DNA of 5,750 nucleotides from Globobulimina sp. (taxonomy: Eukaryota > Foraminifera > Rotaliida), in NCBI GenBank assembly GCA_003354225.1, contig PIVH01000449.1, positions 1 to 5,750 of the forward strand. Reading direction: 5' to 3'. The position numbers were made by a program, and so were the translations under genes. The notes beneath the pieces were generated by a model. That model did not search any database. It was not told where the DNA came from and saw only the letters and a program-made list of their open reading frames with translations. Position 1 is the first letter of the stretch. Each line of letters opens with the position of its first letter. Below, in pieces: positions 1 to 5,747 of the stretch.

Positions 1-16
1 TATATCGTTGAAGTAA

Positions 17-505
17 TTATATTTTATCAAATAACAAGTCTTTTTGCTGATGGAATTTATATTTTCTATAAAATTCATCAAATCCACCTTCTAATACAAG
101 TATTGTTTGTTTTTGATTGGTTTTATTTTTGCAATATAATTGAGCACATTGTGGTCCTCGAAAGTACGAAAACATGCAATGAAAGATGACTATTTCCGAT
201 TCTTTAACATTTGACAGATTGACAATTTTATCTATGTTTTGTTTAAATTTATGAATTGGATAATTAATGGCATTTTTTATTTTTAAACCATCACGTTTGA
301 AATCAACATCCCGAACATCAATTATAATAAATTGTTTCACTTCCAATGCATCAGCATTCAATATCCAATTAAATAATTTATCCGCAAAAATATATTGCCA
401 TAATTTATGTTTGTGATATTCTTCTTCTTCTTCTTCAGTTTCTTGCTCCCACTCATCTTGCTTCTCTTCGTGTTTGGTTTCTGTTTGAACAGAAGACAAT
501 GTCAT
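17..505 (-). CDS. Cdc25-like rhodanese-domain protein (phosphatase or arsenate reductase type)
   Basis: Single-exon gene of 162 residues from the ATG at 505-503; the frame stays open two codons further to a TTG, which is unlikely to be used in a eukaryote. Numbered from this ATG, residues about 10-32 form an acidic leader with a run of Glu. The rest is one rhodanese fold: the IIIDVRD strand (60-66), the active-site loop HCMFSYFR (109-116) with catalytic Cys110 and Arg116 in C-x5-R spacing, then RGPQCA and the closing motif VLEGGF (137-142). The 'HC-x5-RGP' loop followed by 'LEGGF' is typical of small stand-alone Cdc25-like proteins (Acr2/Ych1/Ibp1 and plant CDC25-like), which act as tyrosine phosphatases or arsenate reductases, rather than of sulfurtransferases with their shorter loop. 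The C-terminal zinc-binding Cys cluster of the plant forms is absent. No signal peptide is seen, so a cytosolic or nuclear site is likely. The family is clear; substrate is not. Confidence 0.9.
   Translation of the reverse strand: MTLSSVQTETKHEEKQDEWEQETEEEEEEYHKHKLWQYIFADKLFNWILNADALEVKQFIIIDVRDVDFKRDGLKIKNAINYPIHKFKQNIDKIVNLSNVKESEIVIFHCMFSYFRGPQCAQLYCKNKTNQKQTILVLEGGFDEFYRKYKFHQQKDLLFDKI
419..436 (-). repeat. (GAA)6 trinucleotide run encoding the Glu stretch
   Basis: Six TTC units on the plus strand read as GAA on the coding strand and encode the acidic run near the N-terminus of the rhodanese protein. Such a tract can vary in length by slippage without breaking the frame. Confidence 0.85.
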
Positions 506-571
506 GCTCAATTACGTTCCGTGATATAAAATACAAAAAACTCAGTTTAAGCTCCGCACTTTGGCAGAACA
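506..571. promoter_or_regulatory. Short divergent promoter region shared by the rhodanese and transporter genes
   Basis: Only 66 bp separate the minus-strand ATG at 505 from the plus-strand ATG at 572. The stretch must hold both 5' leaders, so core promoter elements are probably shared or lie inside the neighbouring gene. It is AT-rich on the rhodanese side (the sequence 'gatataaaatac' is TATA-like) and more mixed on the transporter side. The role is inferred from geometry; no experimentally known element is recognised. Confidence 0.5.
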
Positions 572-2293
572 ATGTTAGAGCGGGAACTTGAATTAGAAGA
601 AAAACCTAAACCAAAGCAAGACTCAGTTGAGAGTGCGGAAAGTCAATCAAACAACGAAGAGTTAAATCCTTCATTTCTGATCCGATTCACCGAAACAGTT
701 AAATTTAAATAACAACAGGCAGCGATTATCGAGCAATAACAGATTCCCTGAAGAGTCCATCCATGGCCATGGAGAAATTGGTGTGCCAACAAAGCACAGT
801 GGCATTCCTGGTGCGACCATGAATTTTGTTAATTCAATGTATGTATATTAATTATATATATATATATTCTAACAAACATCAAAACAAATTAACAAAAAAA
901 AGAAGCATCGGGGCAGGCATAATAGGTTTACCGAATGCATTAAGCAAAGGTTTAGTTACATTCGTTTAATGTTTGCAAACACATTACGCTGCACATAATC
1001 AGCTGGATTTTTCTTTGGTATATTTTTAATGATTGCTGTTGCAATGATGATTGATTACGGTGTCCGACATTTAATTCAATGCGGCTTAAAAATTCGCAAA
1101 AAATCATACGAAGAAACAATGCAAGCCGCATTTGGTAACACTGGCTTTTATTTGGCATCAACGGCAATCTTTGGCTTTGCATTCGGCGCAATGATAATTT
1201 ATCATATTGTCATTGGAGATACCATACCAAAAATATTCCAAACGTTATATCCAAACAGTATTTTTTGCAACAGATCATTAGTGGTTGTCTTGTATTCCAC
1301 GGTATTTATGTTTCCATTATCATTATTCAAAAACATGTCGTCTTTGGGCAAAACATCTGCCATTTCATTCGCATGCGTTATTTGTATAGTGCTTACTGTG
1401 ACTATTGAAGGAAAACGACTTTCCCCGTATGAGGATTTAAGTGGGTTAAAACCTCAACATTTGTTTATTAATCAACAATGGTTTGCTGCTGCTGGAACCA
1501 TGGCGTTTGCAGTTATGCTTTTTATATTTCTCCTATGCAGATTGCAGAATATCATATATATGATTAATATACAGTTTGTTTGCCATCATAACTCGTTTAT
1601 TGTGTTCAATTCATTGAAAGATAATACAGAAACACGATGGAAGTTCACCACCCATTTATCATTGTTGATATCTGTATTTTGGTCCATGTGGTTGGCTGTT
1701 GCCGGCTTTTTTTGTTTTCAAACGGATACAAAGGGGGATATATTGAATAATTTTGCTTACGATAATACAGTGATTAATTTTACTCGGGGCTTACTTGCGT
1801 TTACTATGGTTTTTACGTATCCAATGGAGTTGGTATGTGACTATGTTTAGTTGCAGTGCGTGAATGACTACATTTTTATGTTTAGTTTGTGGCAAGAAAT
1901 TCAATTTTGCAATCTTTGAAGATGAGGAAAACTGTCAATGTACATAATGAGAGGAAATGGTTTTATTTTATAACTATAATATTATGGTTCTGTTCATTGT
2001 TAATTGGAGCTTTCATCTCTAATTTAGGCGTCGTACTGGAGATTGTTGGGGTTGTTTGTGGCGCCGCAGTCGGTTTTATATTTCCAGGATTGGTATCATT
2101 GAGAATATTTGGCTGGAACAATTTGAAAGATAAAATGATAGAAACTTATACCAGAGATGTTGTAATAGAGAGAGGTTATTCATGTAAAGATAGATATGTG
2201 GCTGGATGGAACTTTTTATTCCCAATATTTCTGGCGATATTTGGTGCAGTGATAATGATTATGGGTTTAACTGAAATCTTTCTCAATATATGA
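572..2293 (+). CDS. Amino-acid transporter, SLC38/AAAP family (six exons)
   Basis: Proposed exons are 572-660, 719-838, 906-949, 1003-1511, 1575-1832 and 1886-2293. They join in frame to 475 residues ending in TGA, a usual length for the family. Residues 1-63 are a hydrophilic, Glu-rich cytosolic tail. Transmembrane helix 1 carries the hallmark NSIIGAGIIGLPNAL (68-82), rebuilt across intron 2. Helix 2 follows (86-110), then SYEETMQAAFG (119-129), helix 3 with FGAMIIY (145-151), and the pre-helix GDTIPK. Helix 6 carries AFAFVCHHNSF (252-262), rebuilt across intron 4, and helix 8 carries FTYPMELFVAR (334-344), rebuilt across intron 5. About 11 hydrophobic segments can be counted. These are family motifs of sodium- or proton-coupled neutral amino-acid transporters; similarity feels nearest to the SLC38A11-like branch. 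Substrate, coupling ion and membrane (plasma or vacuolar) cannot be read. Exon 1 is the least certain exon. Confidence 0.92.
661..718 (+). other. Intron 1 of the transporter
   Basis: 58 nt, GTTAAA...AACAACAG. It is needed because the frame of exon 1 stops at 710-712, while the frame leading into helix 1 is closed upstream at 678-680. Of the GT/AG pairs checked, this one joins the two frames (GA|G, Glu30) with a size like the other introns. The donor is weak, so confidence is lower than for the others. Confidence 0.7.
839..905 (+). other. Intron 2 of the transporter
   Basis: 67 nt, donor GTATGT, acceptor AAG, with a branch-point-like TCTAAC inside and a TA-rich run. Splicing gives AT|C and restores the helix 1 motif exactly; using the AG three bases upstream would add one serine and spoil the motif. 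Confidence 0.9.
950..1002 (+). other. Intron 3 of the transporter
   Basis: 53 nt, donor GTTTAG, acceptor ATCAG. It joins G|CT (Ala85) between helix 1 and helix 2; other nearby GT donors give the wrong frame. The excised piece contains an in-frame stop. Confidence 0.85.
1512..1574 (+). other. Intron 4 of the transporter (in-frame, no stop)
   Basis: 63 nt, donor GTTATG, acceptor ATACAG. Its length is a multiple of three and it has no stop, so an unspliced frame reads through it as 21 extra, mostly hydrophobic residues. Removal gives AFA|FVCHHNSF, the conserved helix 6 motif of the family, which is strong evidence that it is an intron. Confidence 0.9.
1833..1885 (+). other. Intron 5 of the transporter
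   Basis: 53 nt, donor GTATGT, acceptor TTTAG after a T-rich stretch. Read through, the frame ends at the TAG at 1848-1850. Splicing joins PMEL to FVARNSIL, as expected for the family at the end of helix 8. Confidence 0.92.
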
Positions 2294-2434
2294 TTCGAGC
2301 ACGTACAGATTTTATTCATCATTGATTTAGACTTTTAATTTGCTTGCGCTCTAGTACTGTTTTTAGTATCCATGATACATAAAATATAATTGTTGACAGA
2401 AATTGTCGAAATCCGATCACCAAAAATTAACATG

Positions 2435-2455
2435 TGACCTGATGGTAGGTGGTCA
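2435..2455. repeat. Small inverted repeat (TGACC/GGTCA)
   Basis: A five-base-pair stem (TGACC with GGTCA) enclosing an 11-base loop; one extra G-U pair is possible at the base in one orientation. Weak by itself; notable because it lies three bases from a stronger hairpin. Confidence 0.4.
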
Positions 2456-2458
2456 TCT

Positions 2459-2480
2459 ACGACGGGAACTAGCTCGTCGT
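2459..2480. repeat. Hairpin with eight-pair stem between convergent genes
   Basis: ACGACGGG pairs with CTCGTCGT (seven Watson-Crick pairs and one G-T wobble) around the six-base loop AACTAG. It is GC-rich relative to its surroundings. A role in 3'-end formation or transcript stability is possible but only inferred. Confidence 0.55.
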
Positions 2481-2552
2481 TGAAATTAATTAATTTAACA
2501 GAAATATTTTAATGTTTTTTAATACAAAAAAAAAGAGTGACTCGAAAAACAT

Positions 2553-3720
2553 CTAGTACCCGTTCACAGACTCGAGCATACTTGTGACAGTATCTGCTCC
2601 CGTTGTGTTTGACAGCGATTCTTCAGCGCTATCCGTTGTATCCCCAAAATTCACATTTTTATTGTGTTCAGATGTTGAATTGAGTGTAGATGGTATACGT
2701 ACATTGACTTTAAAATCCGCACCAATAATATTTCTTTTCTGATATATTTTCAAATTCCTAGTATATCGGTTATAAAACTGAGCATCATTTCTTTGATTCC
2801 AAAACCAAACCACGGCATTGCCCATCCCCAATATAGCAATGCTTAAATGTTGGAACAATACCAACCAATATGGAACACCACCAATTGCCTCCCATATTCT
2901 TTCAATCAAAGGGAAAAATCGAATTATTGTGTAAACAATCACAAAGCGCGACAATTTGATCACAATTTGATAATATTGAAATGAAAAAGCAATAAAAGCT
3001 TTGTATTTTTTAAATTGAATCACTGCAATCAATAATACGCAGTAATGGAACATCAGAGAGGTTGCAATGGCTGCAATGAAGATATATTGGCTCGCTCCAA
3101 CTACCCAGCAATCTTTGTCATGCGCGAGGTCATTTTCTTCATATCCGTCATGAGCTGGCATTAAAAAGGGAGCTATGGAAGCAAGCAATGGTAGCAATAT
3201 CACCAATGTGTAGTGGCATTTTCTTTGTTTATGGATTGTTTGCAACTTACCTCCGCATAATAGGTATCCTGTGGTTGTCAATAAAACATTTATTTATAAT
3301 ATTGATAGAGTGAAAAGTACCTAAATGATATGCTAATAATATATGCCATAATGGACTTTGTATGCAGCAGAATTGTGCTGCCACGCCAATGATTGTACAT
3401 TCTGTTTCGTCCCAAAACCAATTGTTGTTATATTTTGAAAGGATTTGAGGGATCCAATTCATTATTATCGGTATCATATGACATCCATCCACAATGCACA
3501 TCCAATACACTATTATATTCATCATCGTTACTGGCTGCGAGCCATTGTTTTTCGTTGTTGGTAAAAATTGATTGAATTTATCATTTTTTTTATTTCCTTT
3601 ACATTGACATGGTGTATATCCCGTTTTTTCAATGGAAATACATACACATATCGATGCTAATAAAGAGCAACATGCTAATAGCACAGTAGGAATTGAAAGG
3701 ATAGCTTGATAATCTACCAT
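2553..3720 (-). CDS. Seven-transmembrane G-protein-coupled receptor-like protein (two exons)
   Basis: Exons 3720-3321 and 3268-2553 join as G|GA (Gly134) to 371 residues, ending in TAG. Hydrophobic helices fall at about 6-30, 64-90, 108-131, 154-171, 187-218, 235-257 and 267-290, giving exactly seven. The N-terminus is only about five residues, so there is no large extracellular ligand domain. Cys108 at the head of helix 3 and Cys187 in the loop before helix 5 are placed for the disulfide common in GPCRs. Helix 7 ends in GMGNAVVWFWNQR, resembling the 'N-x-(V/I)-x-W' end of cAMP-receptor-like and adhesion/secretin-like receptors. The tail (294-371) is hydrophilic and rich in Ser, Thr and Asn, as expected for a phosphorylated cytosolic tail. 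Splicing is needed: each unspliced half has fewer than seven helices. Class assignment (cAMP-receptor-like) is tentative; ligand unknown. Confidence 0.83.
3269..3320 (-). other. Intron of the seven-transmembrane receptor
   Basis: 52 nt on the minus strand, donor GTACTT, acceptor AACCACAG. It falls just after helix 3 and joins ...AYHL-G to YLLCGGKL. Without splicing the frame ends shortly after at a TAA inside 3247-3249. Confidence 0.87.
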
Positions 3721-3967
3721 TATTAAAGTGGTTAATTTTTGTTAATATATATAAAAGTTTTTCCACAAATCACGGAATGACAAGTTTAAGGTTTAAACAC
3801 AACAGAATATACGCATCGTAATATTTATTAATACGACTTTTTTTAGTATGAAAATCTATGTTGTACTCGGACTTACGTCCTGATTGAATTTTGTATCACT
3901 ACTATTGGAGAATGATGTGTTTGCATTCAATCTGACTCAACAAAGTTTAATATATATATTAATTAAT
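3721..3967 (-). promoter_or_regulatory. Upstream region of the receptor gene, with TATA-like element
   Basis: This 247-bp stretch holds the 5' flank of the receptor and the 3' end of the next minus-strand gene. A TATATATA run (3746-3753) lies about 25-33 bases before the receptor ATG and could be a TATA box, though it is close to the start and such runs are common in AT-rich DNA. No open frame of note was seen. A four-pair hairpin GGAC-ttac-GTCC lies near 3870-3882. Confidence 0.35.
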
Positions 3968-4597
3968 TTATTTTTTATATACTATTTTTTCACTTATTTT
4001 TTGTCCATTTGCATAATTTATGCCATTTAATATAATATAATGAACCGTAGGTAAACCAATCCAATTCTCTTTTGTTTGTACAAACATCTCAGTTAAAATA
4101 GCTCTGACTTTATTGCCTTTGTCATCATCAACAAAACCAAAACATTTCGGATTTCCATCCTTTGGGTCAATTTTTAAAATCGTCGGACGTTCTGTTAATG
4201 CAGCAAATGTAATTTTGTATTCATTATTCTTTTTATCGCCATGCACTTGCCAGGATATGCCGTATGCCATAGTATTCTCTAAAAATGTCAATTCTGTCCT
4301 ATCATCGTTCTTGCCCAATTTACGATGTTTTTCAATGTACGACGGCTCGATTTTTAACCAAAATACGATGATTGGACATTGCGAATCTATTTCTTTTTTG
4401 CCATTCTCATCAATTGTACAATTTGCTTGATACATTACACGATTATCATTTTTTGATCGCTTGCTTTGACATACAATGTCCTCATCAAACAGTAACTTTT
4501 TTGATGCTTCACACATTAAATGCCATCCTGGGCATGTTGGTAGTTTCTCATTTACATGCCTAGAGCTTTTACTAACGCAGTTTATTTTCTGTGACAT
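3968..4597 (-). CDS. Unrecognised cysteine-containing protein, 5' end unresolved
   Basis: From the ATG at 4597-4595 the frame encodes 209 residues and ends in TAA. I do not recognise a family. The N-terminal third holds six cysteines (7, 22, 29, 43, 60, 74) and an N-glycosylation sequon NCT (59-61); a seventh Cys is at 152. The rest is hydrophilic with alternating short hydrophobic stretches (VFWLKI, YKITFAAL, HYIILNGI), suggesting a beta-rich globular domain. No membrane helix is seen. The Cys pattern hints at an exported protein, yet no signal peptide follows this ATG. The frame is open upstream to 4678, with more Cys-rich sequence (RCDEDNLCFCF), and an acceptor-like CTAAC...CCTAAG ends exactly there. 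A short 5' exon carrying the true start is therefore plausible but could not be identified. The ATG context (T at -3) is poor. Confidence 0.6.
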   Translation of the reverse strand: MSQKINCVSKSSRHVNEKLPTCPGWHLMCEASKKLLFDEDIVCQSKRSKNDNRVMYQANCTIDENGKKEIDSQCPIIVFWLKIEPSYIEKHRKLGKNDDRTELTFLENTMAYGISWQVHGDKKNNEYKITFAALTERPTILKIDPKDGNPKCFGFVDDDKGNKVRAILTEMFVQTKENWIGLPTVHYIILNGINYANGQKISEKIVYKK

Positions 4598-4678
4598 AAA
4601 AAGTGCGTTGAAACAAAAACACAAGTTATCTTCGTCACACCTTTTTGAAAACTTAAGTTCAAGGCATAATTGAATTAC
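4598..4678 (-). other. Possible 5' coding extension of the cysteine-containing gene
   Basis: In frame with the downstream gene, this stretch has no stop and no ATG. Just upstream on the minus strand lie a branch-point-like CTAAC and the sequence CCTAAG, so 4677 could be the first base of an exon. An alternative reading treats 4593-4641 or so as an intron (GTGTGA...TCACAG, T-rich 3' half), but no upstream exon in the needed phase was found for it. Confidence 0.4.
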
Positions 4679-4772
4679 TTAGGTTTATAAGTTAGGTTTA
4701 CAAAAATACCCACGTTTCTGCAATATTAAAAATAATTGAAACTTATGTATTCTATATTGATTAAAACAGACC

Positions 4773-5382
4773 ATGCATATATCCATAATTAATGTAAACT
4801 ATTTATTAAAATGCGTTGGATCTGCGTGGTTTTATGGTAGTTGATCTAACGGTGGTTATTTTGCACCAGGAAATGTTGAGTATATTGGTATTGTTGGTAT
4901 TTGCATTCAAGCGAGATATCAATTGGAAATGTTAAAACACATCACACCATCAATACAAATTGCAAACGCACCAAATGAGGATATAATGAGTTTGTGCATT
5001 GGCAGTTTGATGGGAGGCAGCGTCCACAAAAAAGTTACATGAACGCGGCGCAAATCACGAAATGTATAAAATTAAAATGCCGTTGGTTTGTCAGCAATTA
5101 TTGCAAGAAAAGCTGACTGCGGAATACCAGAAAATGGAGAAATTGGAAGCGTACAAAATACCGCAGATAGCGCCGGATGCATTGCGTGCGGCCATCAAAC
5201 GCAAGCAACCTGAAAATGAGGCCATTGAGGCGGCGACGACGAGGATGTGTCAATGGTGTCGACGGACAACACAAAATTTGAAACAGATAAATGACGCAAA
5301 GAGAACGATTGGAAAGAGAAGAAATGACATTACCGCACCAACAGAATTTGAGCTATTAATAGGTGCTTTTTTTGTGCCTTAG
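4773..5382 (+). CDS. Unrecognised protein rebuilt from three exons
   Basis: Proposed exons 4773-4836, 4870-5033 and 5095-5382 join to 171 residues ending in TAG. The junction of exons 2 and 3 is well supported: the upstream frame closes at TGA 5040-5042, the downstream frame is closed at 5008-5010, and a 61-nt GT-AG intron joins them exactly, giving GGSVHKK|QLLQEKL. Residues about 22-75 are mixed (IGIVGICIQARYQLEMLKHI, then NAPNEDIMSLCIGSLMGG). The last 96 residues are highly charged and probably helical: LLQEKLTAEYQKMEKLEAYK, then DALRAAIKRKQPENEAIEAA and the motif MCQWCRRT, ending in a basic region. No membrane helix or signal peptide is evident. I do not recognise a family. The first exon and the ATG at 4773 (A at -3) are the weakest part; the real start may lie elsewhere. 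An open in-frame stretch continues after the stop. Confidence 0.5.
4837..4869 (+). other. Putative short intron 1 of the unrecognised gene
   Basis: 33 nt, GTAGTT...TTTTGCACCAG, containing an in-frame TGA and a branch-point-like GATCTAAC about 20 bases before the acceptor. The acceptor half looks genuine. The donor is less sure, because 33 nt is much shorter than the other introns here, and a more distant donor cannot be excluded. Confidence 0.45.
5034..5094 (+). other. Intron 2 of the unrecognised gene
   Basis: 61 nt, donor GTTACA, acceptor GGTTTGTCAG. Size and donor type match the transporter introns (GTTAAA, GTTATG). It bypasses a TGA and corrects the reading frame by exactly the needed one base. 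Confidence 0.72.
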
Positions 5383-5503
5383 GATACAAAAGTGAGCGAA
5401 CCACAAATTGGTGATTTATTCCGTACAATGTCCGCAAAAAAAAAGATGCAGATACTGTATGCAATAATGGTCGTATTATCATATCAGATGTTACAAATTT
5501 AAA

Positions 5504-5551
5504 GATTTATTCCTTTAATTAATTTCATTATTGGAAGGGATTTATTCCTTT
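5504..5551. repeat. 13-base direct repeat GATTTATTCCTTT
   Basis: Two identical copies at 5504-5516 and 5539-5551, 35 bases apart from start to start. No flanking terminal repeats or coding content suggest a transposon; a local duplication in the 3' region is the simplest reading. Confidence 0.7.
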
Positions 5552-5702
5552 GTGTTTGCCATATTTCTGAATATAACTTTGGTTTCCTAACATATGTTGA
5601 ATGAAACTTGTGCTTGATGATAAATGTATAAACTGTGACCAATTTATTTTGATTTTGCTTGAAACTTTGGTTACAGTGGTGTATCGGATAAGATGCAGAC
5701 GC

Positions 5703-5747
5703 TATGACCACTTTTTCAATATGACCACTTTTTTTTTTTTTTTTTTT
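5703..5747. repeat. Tandem 14-base repeat ending in a 19-base T run
   Basis: TATGACCACTTTTT occurs at 5703-5716 and again at 5720-5733, a 17-base period, and the second copy runs into 19 consecutive T (5729-5747). On the minus strand this is an A run followed by two copies of AAAAAGTGGTCATA. It may be a microsatellite or the edge of a larger repeat beyond the window. Confidence 0.75.

Larger units (their letters stand above)
2294..2552. other. Convergent 3' region between transporter and receptor
   Basis: This 259-bp stretch lies between two genes that end toward each other, so it holds both 3' ends. No coding sequence is seen. It carries two small inverted repeats (2435-2455 and 2459-2480) and A-rich sequence next to the receptor stop, either of which could relate to 3'-end formation. 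Confidence 0.6.

Noticed and set aside
509-511. TTG as the start of the rhodanese gene
   Set aside because: Non-ATG starts are rare in eukaryotes and an ATG follows two codons later at 505.
760-773. Perfect 14-base palindrome TCCATGGCCATGGA
   Set aside because: It sits inside exon 2 of the transporter and encodes part of IHGHG; no sign of a regulatory role, and chance or codon choice suffices.
843-870. TA dinucleotide run as a microsatellite feature
   Set aside because: It is the AT-rich body of intron 2 and too short and irregular to list separately.
971-980. Palindrome GTTTGCAAAC
   Set aside because: Ten bases within intron 3; expected by chance in AT-rich DNA.
952-1191. Minus-strand open frame of 79 codons
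   Set aside because: It lies antisense to the transporter exons 3-4, where the plus strand matches family motifs; no family features on the minus strand.
3393-3575. Plus-strand open frame of 60 codons
   Set aside because: Antisense to exon 1 of the receptor, which has clear membrane helices on the minus strand.
4113-4673. Three overlapping plus-strand open frames (4113-4430, 4372-4563, 4476-4673)
   Set aside because: They mirror the long minus-strand frame of the cysteine-containing gene and show no motif or consistent start context.
5224-5276. Possible dynein-stalk resemblance (AATTRMCQWCRRT)
   Set aside because: The likeness to the 'LC-x-WV' stalk motif covers only a few residues, and no other dynein motifs occur in the joined protein.
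5499-5711. Minus-strand open frame of 70 codons as a gene
   Set aside because: No recognisable motif, crosses the direct repeat, and lies in low-complexity AT-rich sequence; coding potential is not convincing.
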